A stretch of 64,000 nt of DNA from Cylindrotheca closterium. Its lineage: Eukaryota; Bacillariophyta; Bacillariophyceae; Bacillariales; Bacillariaceae. The stretch lies in contig CAKOGP040002092.1 of the NCBI GenBank assembly GCA_933822405.4, forward strand, positions 18,102 to 82,101, in the 5' to 3' direction. How positions within the stretch are numbered: the first letter of the stretch is position 1; the number at the start of each line of letters is the position of its first letter. Positions 35,038 through 44,956 of this stretch are shown in pieces. Below the pieces are notes generated by a model. It was not told the DNA's origin. It saw only the letters and a list, made by a program, of their open reading frames with translations, and searched no databases. The position numbers and the translations under genes are program-made.

Positions 35038-38000
35038 TTACTTCCCCCAATTACTCATTGTCTCAGGTGTTGGTTTGCCTCTGGGGGAAGTTAATGATGG
35101 ACCCTTACTGGTGGATCCATGGAATGCCCCAGACGCAAGAAGCATATCTTTCAATTTGAGAGTATTTTGGGTTGCATCATCAAGACTCTTCTTCATATGG
35201 TTCTCTCTCGTCTTCATCTCGGCGATTAGTTCAGCCGAATATTCTCCCTTTCTTGCCTTTTCTTCGACTTCAGAAGCCCGTGCTTCTCTAGCCTTGCACA
35301 GTTTGACTGACTCCGCAAGGGACTCCTTGAGAGTTGTAATCTCTCCCATTCTTCGTTCAAGAAGAATTTCCTTCTTGTCCAAGATGGCTTCTAAATCATG
35401 GATCATCTTCTGGGATCCCTTTCGGGTGGATTCGAGAACGACCACCTTTGCCTTTTCGGCCTCATGTTTGGACTTGGCGTCGGCAAGTTGCTTCTTGATG
35501 TCTGCCAATTCTCCGTCCATACGTTCGGTCAAGCCACCGATTGCTTCATCTCTTTCCGCTTCCTTGGAGCGGAGTTTCTCTTGTAGCGATTGCACCTTCG
35601 ATTGTTCCTCCTGTAGTGATGCTTTAGTCTCTTCGAAGGATGCCTTGAGTTTTTGGATAGTTTCCTTGGAAGATTCCTTCAGTTCTTCCAACTTCTCCAA
35701 AGCTTCTGCTTCCTTGAACTGGAGCTTTTCGTTCCTAGCTCGAAGATCCTTGGCAATATCCACGGCGACAGATCGTTCTTCGGTGAACCTTGATGTCGAT
35801 TCATCAAGTGAGTTTTGAAGTTGGACTATCTCATCATCCTTGCTATCAATGGCCGCATCCTTCTCTGATAATGACGATTGTAACTGTACCAGCTTTTCTT
35901 TGCTTTGCAGGTTGACTTCCTTGAGTTCTTGATTCTGATTTGACAGAGTTGCCAATTTTTCATTTTCGAACTTCAATTTACGTTCCATAATCTCTAGCTG
36001 TTCGTGCAATTGCTTTTGTTCAGCCTTTGATGCAGTGTATTCGGAGGCCAAATCATCCTTTCCGGTTGTCAAGGTAGCATTCACAGCGCTCAACTCGGCG
36101 ATTTTGTTTTCTTTCTCTTGTAGAGTCTCTTGCAGGTCATCGACACTTATTCGCATTGAGCCTAAGTAGTTGTTCAAGCGAGACACCTCAGTCTTCATTT
36201 CCTCCGCCCTTTGACTTTCTTCCTCTGCCTTTTGCTTGAATACTTCCAAAGATCCAATAGTTGCTTCGGACTCTTCGATCATTCTTTTGTTGTCAAGCAG
36301 TGTCTTTTCAAGTTTACTGGCCTTGGTAGTTTCTTCGTCAAGAGCCGTTGTCGTCTCCTCGAGTTTATTTTCCAGTTGCGCACTCTTTGCCTTTTCGGCT
36401 TCAAATGCGGCTTCGATTTCTTCAGCACGCTTCTCCTTGACATCGGCATCCTCCAACGCAACTGACATTTTGGATACTTGCTTCTTCAAATCGCTGATCT
36501 CTTGTTGCAGCGATGCGTTCATCGATTCAGACTCGGCAAGCATGGTTACCTTGGCTTCAGTGATCGTAATCTTTTGGTTCAATGTATGTTGCAAGGAAAC
36601 ATTCTTCGCCTCGGAATCCTCCAATGATTTGGTCAAGGTGTCGACCTCTCCATTCAGGCGTACGGTCGTTTTCTTTTCAGCTTCCAGCAATTCCATGGCA
36701 TCGCTTACGACTTCATACTTTTCCTTCAGCTCATTGTGTTGGTTTTCAAGAGTTTCTTTCTCGGCAAGGATGTCTTCGAGTTGGGCCTTTGTGGCATCAC
36801 GTTCTTGTGCCGTCGTTTTCAAGCTGGCTTTTTCGGCGATCAGTGCAGCTTCTCCTTCGCTCACGCAAAGCTCGAGAGCATCCAGTTGCTCATTGAGAAC
36901 AGCAATCTGTTTGTTTTCTTCCTCGACAGCGGAAAGCTTTTCCATGGTTGAAGTAAGATTAGCTTCGGTGGATTCCTTTCTTTTCTTGGTATCTTGGAGC
37001 TCATTGACTGTTGACAATAGTTCCTCAGTCAGTTCATGAGACTTTGATTCGAATCCTTTCAACCTTCCGATGACATCATCCCTTGCAACGATGGTTGCTT
37101 CCCGATCTTGGAGCTTTACACGTTCGGCATCCAGGGTATCATTCAGCTCGATCACTTTAGTTTGTAACGAGCTGTTTTTCTCTTTTTCTTCTCCATATGA
37201 TTTCATGCTGATATCATAGAGTTGTCCCTTTTCCGTAACCTTCTGCTGCGTTTCCTCGAGCTTGCCTTCCAAAGATTGAACAACACGTCTTTCTTTGTCA
37301 AGACTTTCGTTCAAATTTGCCATTTGCTCCTTCAAGGAGTCGACGGTAGCCATCAGCTGTTGAATATTCGACTCGAGCTCCCCGATCTTCTGTTCCTTCT
37401 TGCCGGACTCCTGTTCCAGTTGAGCAATGGCCTTATCCCTTTTGGCGATCAGATCGTTCTTCTCGCTGATTTCAGTTTCCATTTCTTTCATCTTCTTAGT
37501 ATCATTCTTCACTCTCTCAATCTCCTTCTTGAAGATTTTGTTCTGTCTTGCTTCGGCATCACGAAATGCCACCGCTTCTCTTTTCTCGCTCTCTAGCTCT
37601 TGTTTGGCTTGGCGTTCAGTTTTCAATTCTTCTTCGAGGTTAGATCTTAGTTTTTCCAATTCATCAATCTTCTTTTGCAAGTTGCCACTAGGTGCTGCCC
37701 GAGGACTGTCGTATTGTGATACAATTGCTTGGGCATTCGCTTCGTCCAACAAAGCCTTGAGTCGTTGGTTCTCAGAGTCGATGAATTCCATTTCCAACTG
37801 AATATCACGATTCTTCTTAGCTTCAGCATCCACCATCCGCATGGCCTCTTCGTATGACTGTATTAGAGATTGTGCATTCATATCACCTTGAGCCAATTGC
37901 TCAGGCGTTGCAAGTTTTCCTCTATGGATCGACGAAATGCGCTGCTCCATCAATCGGTCCAAAAGCAGTCGACAAATCACAAATGTCAACGGCATGACGA

Positions 38001-38106
38001 GACCTCCAGTGTACCATCTTGTTCCTGCAAGCAATACGGCAAACAAGGTTTCCTTGTTCTTCTTTATCTTCGCCAGGGTCTGTCGAACTTCAACAGGTGT
38101 CTTCAT
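35038..38106 (-). CDS. Long membrane-anchored coiled-coil protein
   Basis: Single exon, 1022 residues, ATG at 38106. Residues about 20-50 (TLFAVLLAGTRWY, GGLVMPLTFVICRLLL) form one or two hydrophobic segments. From about residue 70 to 990 the sequence is almost unbroken heptad-rich coiled coil, dominated by Glu, Lys, Leu, Gln and Ala. The last 30 residues are Ser/Pro-rich (SLTSPRGKPTPETMSNWGK). It resembles myosin tails, golgins and SMC rods in composition, but has no ATPase head or GRIP-type end that I can see. A tether or scaffold on an organelle surface is the simplest reading; partner and membrane are unknown. Open frames on the opposite strand here are shadows of the biased codon use. 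Confidence 0.85.
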   Translation of the reverse strand: MKTPVEVRQTLAKIKKNKETLFAVLLAGTRWYTGGLVMPLTFVICRLLLDRLMEQRISSIHRGKLATPEQLAQGDMNAQSLIQSYEEAMRMVDAEAKKNRDIQLEMEFIDSENQRLKALLDEANAQAIVSQYDSPRAAPSGNLQKKIDELEKLRSNLEEELKTERQAKQELESEKREAVAFRDAEARQNKIFKKEIERVKNDTKKMKEMETEISEKNDLIAKRDKAIAQLEQESGKKEQKIGELESNIQQLMATVDSLKEQMANLNESLDKERRVVQSLEGKLEETQQKVTEKGQLYDISMKSYGEEKEKNSSLQTKVIELNDTLDAERVKLQDREATIVARDDVIGRLKGFESKSHELTEELLSTVNELQDTKKRKESTEANLTSTMEKLSAVEEENKQIAVLNEQLDALELCVSEGEAALIAEKASLKTTAQERDATKAQLEDILAEKETLENQHNELKEKYEVVSDAMELLEAEKKTTVRLNGEVDTLTKSLEDSEAKNVSLQHTLNQKITITEAKVTMLAESESMNASLQQEISDLKKQVSKMSVALEDADVKEKRAEEIEAAFEAEKAKSAQLENKLEETTTALDEETTKASKLEKTLLDNKRMIEESEATIGSLEVFKQKAEEESQRAEEMKTEVSRLNNYLGSMRISVDDLQETLQEKENKIAELSAVNATLTTGKDDLASEYTASKAEQKQLHEQLEIMERKLKFENEKLATLSNQNQELKEVNLQSKEKLVQLQSSLSEKDAAIDSKDDEIVQLQNSLDESTSRFTEERSVAVDIAKDLRARNEKLQFKEAEALEKLEELKESSKETIQKLKASFEETKASLQEEQSKVQSLQEKLRSKEAERDEAIGGLTERMDGELADIKKQLADAKSKHEAEKAKVVVLESTRKGSQKMIHDLEAILDKKEILLERRMGEITTLKESLAESVKLCKAREARASEVEEKARKGEYSAELIAEMKTRENHMKKSLDDATQNTLKLKDMLLASGAFHGSTSKGPSLTSPRGKPTPETMSNWGK

Positions 38107-38547
38107 GGTGAGGTGTGATCTTCCTTGCCTTCTTTGAATGGATCAAAGCCGATTTTGTGATTGTCACACGCACATGAAGATGCGAAGGAGGTCCACGCTT
38201 TGGGCGATTACCTTTTCCTCATATCTGAATATATACATATCGATGCGATCATGTCACATTGGACAAATGAATGATCGCCGGAAGAAAAAAAGCGAAGTAC
38301 TTTATTAGCCCCAGAAGACATCATTGAGCAGATTCGAAAAGGGTGCAATTTTTTTTATAGATTTTTCAGATTACCGCATGCATATGTTATTATAATATAT
38401 ATACTGCACACCATACGACCCGGTACACTACGTGTTCCGCAGCGGGATGTAAATTCATAAAATAATATGTTACAGTGCGGGATGCTTCTCAACGAGAGAA
38501 GTTTTGAATATATCATTGCCAGTCACTTCTCAGTCTTCTAGTGCCTG
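38107..38547. other. Intergenic region
   Basis: 440 bp with AT-rich stretches (38345-38405, TATAATATATATA) between the coiled-coil gene promoter and an LRR/ankyrin relic. No gene seen. Confidence 0.4.
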
Positions 38548-39490
38548 GTGCTGTGTGAAGACTATTGGAGAATGATGGGTCTTCCAACACGAGGTATATC
38601 CAAAATTGATTGGCATCCGTTTCGAGGATGTGCGAGTCTCAAAAGCATTGCGGTCCTAACGACTATGACATTCATTGGCAACTCGTCGTTTGTCGATGTG
38701 CTGTTCAACGAAGGATTGGAAACAATGGAACTACGTGTCCACGGTCGATGCACATATGCACTTACGGAACGATACAACGGACTTATTCCAGTTCATGAAG
38801 TATGCTTCGAGCATACCACTCCTCGACATCGACTATCAGTGATCCAGATCTAGAGGAAGCAATGCGTTATTCTTGTGGTACAAATGTGCTGGTGGATGCA
38901 TTCGGCTTGACACCCTTTCATGTCCTCGTGACCTCGGCGAATTTGAGGAATCAAATGTTGGAATGTCTTATCGATAATGGAGGTTTTGACGCACAAGGAC
39001 GAATTTGGAAGTACCATGTTGGATTACTTGCTGCGGAATACATTCGGTGGGAGACTCCCTTTGATCCAAATGGTCCTTGACAGGACAATCGTCGATAAAA
39101 TTGCAAGTCTCGGTGTCAATATAATAAGCGGATTTCAGAGGTATCACGCCGTGTGAATCCGATGGATACGTACAACGACGACGACGACGACACGGAAACA
39201 AAATGCACTTGTGTGTGAAGGAAACACTGGACTACTTTGGATACTGCATGATTATAGAAATGACATCGGCCGTGGAGCTTGCTGTGTGGAAAGGAAGGAT
39301 CCGTCGTTTGCGTGATGAAGATCCAACTGTCGAGATATAATAAATCGGATGAGCTGTAGACAACAGTGTGGATCAGATGTGGCACTGGACGATGTAGTGA
39401 AGCATCTGTGGAGCGATGAATCGAACGTGGACATTGCTTTATCTACATTTCCACTATGTTCCTTGGCTAGCAACAAGGATGAGCAATGAA
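38548..39490 (+). pseudogene. Relic of an LRR_5/ankyrin-type diatom gene
   Basis: Fragments in different frames follow the order of a large diatom family: LRR-like pieces (WHPFRGCASLKSI, TFIGNSSFVDVLFNEGLETMEL), a RYNGLIPVHEVCFEH joint, then in another frame an ankyrin-like piece (VDAFGLTPFHVLVTSANLRN). The first frame stops at 38853 and the second at 39080. After that only scattered similarity and many stops remain. Both ends are missing, so this is a decayed fragment, not a working gene. Confidence 0.65.
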
Positions 39491-39499
39491 TCAATGGAG

Positions 39500-39819
39500 G
39501 TGCGCGGTATGAGCAATTTGACTATCAAAGGCTGTCGATTTCTACTTTGGTGTACTTGTGTGGCGTAATATCCCTTATTCTAGAGTAACAATACCTATGT
39601 CCTATAGTAGTTCTGAGCCCAACGATATAGAGGATACTGTATAGTGTATAGTGCCAGTCATAGTGGGCTTGCATGATGCATGTCTGTCGTTGGTACGCGC
39701 ATCTTACTGATGGGTCAATATTACCACACAATGAATACATGTGATGAAGATGACGATCGAGACATCCCGCATCAATCAATCTATTGCATTCATCATTTCG
39801 TTGTGACCTTAAGTTTATC
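39500..39819. other. Short intergenic region before the tRNA-modification fusion
   Basis: 320 bp with no gene; it should hold the promoter of the next gene. The reading frame is open upstream to a TTG at 39784 but that segment is not conserved-looking. Confidence 0.4.
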
Positions 39820-42144
39820 ATGGCAGTCATTCGATTCTTTGTCATGGGATTTGCATCCCACCAAACGTGGGCTTCTGGCTATCAGCGAGCCTCCACCAAA
39901 CATGATGTTCGAATCGAAGTTATTTCAGGAGAACGATGGAAATATCGAATGATGGCGGCGTGTGCCGAGTGGGAAGAGAAAATTTCTCCTGAAGACGATA
40001 TACTTGTGGTGGATGGAATGTTTGATGTGACAGTTCTAATGGCAATATTGCGGAGTCGAGGTACAAACGACCCAAACGCTAGAATGCGGATTCCCAAAGT
40101 CTACGTCTACTTTCATGAGAATCAATTTACTACTCCATTCACAAGCCAAGACCGAGATAAGAAGAACAATACTCACTGGCACTATGGTATGGCCCACTGG
40201 CGATCATTACTTGTCGCGGATGGTTTCATCTTTAACAGTCAGACACACTTCGACGCCTTTGCAGCTGCCTTGCCCAAAATGATCAACGAACAGTGTCCAC
40301 GGGATGCTGTGCAATGGCAACTTCAACGAGCTGACTCGTTGCTGAAAACACGATGCACAATCCTACCTTATGGACTCGAACTAGACGAACTGGTACAATT
40401 CCAAAGTAAGAAGCGGTCGAGACCTACTCCTTCCTCCGAGCTGCCGCCTGTGGGCGAAGTAGCAGAATTATTGCCAGCTTTGGAAAGCGTCAAGATTCTG
40501 TGGAACGCAAGGTTAGAAGAGGACAAGAATCCCGCTGCCTTTCTGGATCTGATTCATCAAATTCGTAGACAAGTCAGGGAGGGGAAGGGCACCAACAAGA
40601 CTGATTCACAGTTACTCCCAAACTCCAACTGTCCGCCGATACAGTTGATTATCTTGGGCACAGATCCTTCCAAGGATCGCAAATGGGAGAATCGAATACG
40701 AAAAGAATTCCCTCCCGAAATGATACTGTATTTAGGATGGTGCCAAGATCGCAAAGAATATGCCAAGTGGTTGCAAAAGGCCCACATTGTGGTCTCAACG
40801 GCCAAGCACGAAACCTTTGGAATTTCCATTGTGGAAAGCGTCTTTTCGGGAGCTCTTCCCTTGCTGCCAAACCGATTATCATATCCAGAAATCTTTCCAC
40901 CAGAAACCTTTGAACAAGATCATTTGTATTCCAACACTCGTAAGGACGGTGTGGAGAAATTGCTCCATTTGATGGATATCATTCAAAATGATACTGCTGC
41001 CTTTGATGTTGCAAAGGCTCGTGCCAAGACAGCTGTATCAACCTTTCGTTGGGCCATCATGTCTTGCATTTACGATGAATTCTTTGCGAGTCTAGCTGAA
41101 GGGGATTCCATTACGGAAGCAGGCAGTGCCGCAGCGTCGACAATCAAAAAGAAGCAACAATGTTTTCGCCCCGTTGCGGACGCCGAAACCACTACTACGA
41201 CTGCCAGTAGTCAAGACTGTCAGGCAGAAACTTTGACTACCGCAGAGCCAATCGTAATATCCAATGCGGACGATGATAAAGTGGCGCTCTTTCGACCAAA
41301 GAGTCTACGAAACTACAACGAATACAATAGACAAGTCAAAGAGCTCCAAAAACAAGGAATAGAGGCGGCTCTGCATGGAGGACGTCGAACTACCGTACGA
41401 ATGTTAGAAGCCATTTCATTGGGTGCCAAAATCAACCCCATTTCATTCTTGACCACACAAGAACTCGCCGACAATCTGTTCATGGATGATTCGTCCAAGA
41501 AGCAGCAGGTTCCGATTCCAAAGGAGATCCCACTCTATGTCACCAAAGAAAAGAAGCTGCTGGACGAGATACGAGGTCAAAAGTTGAATACAGGCGACGC
41601 AGTCTTGTGTATGATCCAATTCCCCATTGCTTCTGAACTGCAAGAACTGATTCAAAATCCTCCCATTCTCCTCTTTGACAATGTTCGGAATGCCGAGAAT
41701 TTGGGGAGCATTTTACGGACTGCCTTTTGTCTCGGCATCAAGTCCATTGTCGCCTCAAGTACTGCTTGGGCGGCATTGAAAGATAGTCGGGCGGCAAGGT
41801 GTAGTATGGGTACCATGTATTATCACCGATTCTATCAAAGCCACAATCTACAGGAGACCATTGGCGAAATTCAAAAACAGAAAATTGCCGTGTATGGGGT
41901 GGAAATTGGTGACAATGCAGTTCCAGTAGCACCGCATGGTCCGAGCAATAATTGGGCAGCCGTCATGGGCAATGAAGATGCCGGCTTGAACCCTGATATT
42001 GCCAAGATATGTGACAAGATTGTATTTGTCCCCCAAGCACACGGTGATTCCTTGAATGTGGGGCATGCGGCTGCCATTACCTTGTTTGAACTGGGCCGTG
42101 AAGGTCCAAAGATGGAACATGATGGTAAAGCGGCATGTACCTGA
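39820..42144 (+). CDS. Fusion: queuosine-tRNA mannosyltransferase (GTDC1/QTMAN-like) + SpoU/TrmH RNA 2'-O-methyltransferase
   Basis: Single exon, 774 residues; the first ATG after an open TTG. The N-terminal half (1-440) matches the DUF3524/GTDC1 family, shown to attach mannose to queuosine at tRNA position 34: FASHQTWASGY at the start, ERWKYRMMAA, YFHENQ with His 99, a GT4 donor fold, and an exact EX7E motif (E331, E339) in HETFGISIVESV. A polar linker (about 440-485) follows. The C-terminal third is a SpoU methyltransferase with all three motifs: FDNVRNAENLGSILRTA (about 620), VMGNEDAGL (715) and VPQAHGDSLNVGHAAAI (737 on), preceded by a substrate-binding-like domain. Both enzymes look intact. 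It probably makes two modifications on tRNA in the cytosol or nucleus. That both act on the same tRNA is inference. Confidence 0.9.
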   Translation: MAVIRFFVMGFASHQTWASGYQRASTKHDVRIEVISGERWKYRMMAACAEWEEKISPEDDILVVDGMFDVTVLMAILRSRGTNDPNARMRIPKVYVYFHENQFTTPFTSQDRDKKNNTHWHYGMAHWRSLLVADGFIFNSQTHFDAFAAALPKMINEQCPRDAVQWQLQRADSLLKTRCTILPYGLELDELVQFQSKKRSRPTPSSELPPVGEVAELLPALESVKILWNARLEEDKNPAAFLDLIHQIRRQVREGKGTNKTDSQLLPNSNCPPIQLIILGTDPSKDRKWENRIRKEFPPEMILYLGWCQDRKEYAKWLQKAHIVVSTAKHETFGISIVESVFSGALPLLPNRLSYPEIFPPETFEQDHLYSNTRKDGVEKLLHLMDIIQNDTAAFDVAKARAKTAVSTFRWAIMSCIYDEFFASLAEGDSITEAGSAAASTIKKKQQCFRPVADAETTTTTASSQDCQAETLTTAEPIVISNADDDKVALFRPKSLRNYNEYNRQVKELQKQGIEAALHGGRRTTVRMLEAISLGAKINPISFLTTQELADNLFMDDSSKKQQVPIPKEIPLYVTKEKKLLDEIRGQKLNTGDAVLCMIQFPIASELQELIQNPPILLFDNVRNAENLGSILRTAFCLGIKSIVASSTAWAALKDSRAARCSMGTMYYHRFYQSHNLQETIGEIQKQKIAVYGVEIGDNAVPVAPHGPSNNWAAVMGNEDAGLNPDIAKICDKIVFVPQAHGDSLNVGHAAAITLFELGREGPKMEHDGKAACT

Positions 42145-42516
42145 CGATTTGTGCAATACTACAATATATAATAATAATATGAATTGACGACCTGCTGAAA
42201 TACAGTATGTAATGCGGTTTCGCAGCACAGAGGACCGCTTGATTGGACTTCTGTAGTTTTTCGGTCGTCGAGTCAGTCCCAAAACAACCCGGATATATTG
42301 GATGTTTTGAAAATTCAAGTTCAACCCGCGAGACACCGTGTCGTTTTACATATTGTATGTTGCTTTGCGACGTGGTGGTTCTGTGTCTTTTTCTCTTGAA
42401 CGTATTTTCAAAATCTATAGCAGGGTAGTTTCAAGAATCTGTGATACATACTTTTACTTTGTTGTTGCAGCAGACAATAGCATCATCTTAACATCAGTAT
42501 AGAAAAACAAGCAAGA
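42145..42516. other. Intergenic region
   Basis: 370 bp, AT-rich just after the fusion gene (42163-42183), then promoter of the next gene. Nothing recognised. Confidence 0.4.
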
Positions 42517-43920
42517 ATGAAGTGCCATGTCGGCCTTATTTTATTTCTTTGCTGTTGGATGGCATCAGAAGTTTCTTCCTTAAGCCTAAGGAAAGTTGGA
42601 AAGGCTGGCAACCTGAAATCGATTGGCACTGGCATATTCCGAAGTGGACAGTTTAAAAGAATGTCATCAGCCCTTCAGAGTACGGACAGCATATCGGCAC
42701 CGGCCTTGACGGTCCGATCGTCGCCTTTCAACACCGCCGCGCGAAAAATCACTGTAAAAGAAAACAAGAGTGCTGCGAAACAACAGCTGAAGAATAATGC
42801 AACTTCAACAGTTGCTTCATCTTCAGCGGCAGTTGACGAGTATTGTCAACCCCCAAATCGAGACGCTATGATTGCCCGGGCTGCCGTCTTACGGCAATCC
42901 ATTCTGAAGCAGCAAATTGAATTGCAACAACTGGAACGGGACATTTTGTGTGTCACATCGGCATCCAACGAATCCAACGCCTTTTTGAATCACCCATTGG
43001 AATTGTTGGCACGGACCACCTATCAGGCACGGGACACCTTTTTGCACTCTAGTTCGGTATTGAAACGAAAACTTCAACGGGTCCAAGGCAAGATTGGTCG
43101 GAACAACCAAAAATATAAAGGTTCGGTCGAGCAATACGTCGCCACACAAACCGTCAGTGGGGCTCGGATTTTGACCAATTTGGCCTTGCATCCCGATCGA
43201 CTGGCCTATTTGGTGGATCCCAATACGGCGGCTTTGGTCCCTCATTTGCCGGCGATTTATTCCCGATTGGACAAGCTTGAACCTCACGTGGCAACGATTT
43301 TGGAAAAGGTGCTCAACAAGAAACAACATTTGAATTCCATCGAACCGTATTTGGGACAAATCCTCGAACGTTTTGATGACATCGAACCACACTTTCCCTG
43401 GATTCTCAGGAATATTGATGTGCTGGCACCCTACACAGGCTTGCTGCTGAAACATATTGACGAATTGCTACTCTATGCCGAATGCGAAGATGACGGCAGC
43501 GGCGTCATTAGTTGTGAGGATCAGTATGAGCTGGCAGAACAGCTCTTGCCGTATTTGGAATTTTATGTCTCGCGTTTGGATTTGGTAGGACCGCATTTGC
43601 CACTCTTGAGGCCTCACATTCCAAAACTGTTGAAACACAACCGAATTGCCAAGGTGACACCGCACATTGACCGTCTCTTTGCCCGGGGATATCTTAATTT
43701 GGGCACTAGCGCCAATCTCGATATTTTGCTCTTTTGGGTGGGATGGACACTGCGAGTGCCGCTCTTGCCACGAATCTTTTTTGCCGTTCCAGGATCCCCA
43801 AAGTTTGTCAGTTTCTTGGCTAATCGAATGCCCAGGCGATTTGCAAGAAAGTGTTCCGATGTGACGTGTTCTCTCGACGGTGACTACGGTTCCAGTTGGA
43901 ATCGACTTTCCAAGGATTGA
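42517..43920 (+). CDS. Secreted or plastid-targeted helical-repeat protein, unknown function
   Basis: Single exon, 467 residues. Residues 1-21 (MKCHVGLILFLCCWMASEVSS) are a clear signal peptide, followed by a basic Ser/Thr/Ala-rich stretch like a plastid transit region, although no canonical ASAF motif is present. A short coiled coil (about 125-148, ILKQQIELQQLERDI) comes next. Residues about 225-385 hold repeats of roughly 20-23 residues in which HLPAIYSRLDKLEPH, YLGQILERFDDIEPH, FPWILRNIDVLAPY and HIDELLLY alternate, suggesting an alpha-solenoid. A hydrophobic WVGWTLRVPLLPRIFF segment lies near 410. I know no named family; plastid delivery is possible but unproven. Confidence 0.78.
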   Translation: MKCHVGLILFLCCWMASEVSSLSLRKVGKAGNLKSIGTGIFRSGQFKRMSSALQSTDSISAPALTVRSSPFNTAARKITVKENKSAAKQQLKNNATSTVASSSAAVDEYCQPPNRDAMIARAAVLRQSILKQQIELQQLERDILCVTSASNESNAFLNHPLELLARTTYQARDTFLHSSSVLKRKLQRVQGKIGRNNQKYKGSVEQYVATQTVSGARILTNLALHPDRLAYLVDPNTAALVPHLPAIYSRLDKLEPHVATILEKVLNKKQHLNSIEPYLGQILERFDDIEPHFPWILRNIDVLAPYTGLLLKHIDELLLYAECEDDGSGVISCEDQYELAEQLLPYLEFYVSRLDLVGPHLPLLRPHIPKLLKHNRIAKVTPHIDRLFARGYLNLGTSANLDILLFWVGWTLRVPLLPRIFFAVPGSPKFVSFLANRMPRRFARKCSDVTCSLDGDYGSSWNRLSKD

Positions 43921-44956
43921 ATGGATCAATCGAAAAATCAATCACTATTTATGATAAGCACAGTAGTGAGGAGGGAGGAACGAAGAGACGAACGACAAGA
44001 GCTTGCTTGGAATTCTGTTCGCCTTCGCAATGCAGAGATAGCTTGCAACATGTGCCGTCTTCGGAGAAGAGGATATGGAAGGAAGCACGAATGATTGAAT
44101 TAAGCAATCACTGCTTCTTATGAGCGGAACCGTATGAATTGAGAACTGCGTATCCCACAGCCTAGATAGCAAAGAGCCGAGGACGAACGGAAACGAATGC
44201 CTACCCGGTACGAATCAACCCACTAATTAGAACGATAATACAGCCAAGGTATGAAGCACAAAACCATTTAAGATTTCCAATACAATTCTATGCTTGTTCA
44301 AGTCATGACGCATGTTGTGCTACGGTAATAGTGCCTAGATCATGATCGGTTCACAGGAGTGAGCCTTCGTCATCCACTCCAAGCCATATATTCAATGGTC
44401 AAGCTTTTCTGTTGTCGCCATTTTGAAGGTGTCTTTTTCTTTTTGTTTGTACCGGTACGGTAATGTTCGATTGCTTCAGGTTTTAGTGCCGTTTCAGTTT
44501 TTAGTGCCAACAAACGTCATACCGGTACCTGGTACCAGTACCGGGTATATAATATTGGAGTTTCTATGATTTCTTGTGCAGAATAAAATGCTTCATTTGC
44601 CCACTCAATGGTAGTTTCTCCGGACAGCAAATGTCTTGTACTTATTGACATTGTGCTCCATATCACCACGTTCGAGTTCCGAAGTGTTCGAAATCCTTCA
44701 AGCGACCAGAAGTGTGATCGCTAATCCTCCGACCAGATACACACGAATTCACACGTTTCTTACATCAAATCAAGATCAAACCAGAACAAAATCACTCTGT
44801 GCAGTGTATCCGCCAAGGAGGACTTCAGGACGTACTGTACCGTACTGTAGCAAAAACGAGAGCAGCAACAAGAAGCGTTTGAATCTCTTCAACAGTTCAG
44901 CATAGTTGATAGCACCACAGCATAGCGGATCACACAATCTTGAGCATTTGAACATC
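43921..44956. other. Intergenic region with ACCGGT cluster
   Basis: About 1 kb. Nothing coding is convincing. ACCGGTAC-type motifs cluster at 44451-44549, and the 5' UTR of the next gene probably fills 44640-44956. Confidence 0.45.
44451..44549. repeat. Cluster of ACCGGT / GGTACC palindromes
   Basis: ACCGGTACGG at 44451 and ACCGGTACCTGGTACC followed by AGTACCGGGTA at 44521-44549 give interleaved palindromes. Similar units occur at 6337-6357, near 7020 and near 7155, always outside genes. Confidence 0.7.

Noticed and set aside
36236..37801. Long plus-strand frames rich in Ser, Phe and Leu.
   Set aside because: They are antisense shadows of the Glu/Lys/Leu-rich coiled-coil gene on the minus strand.
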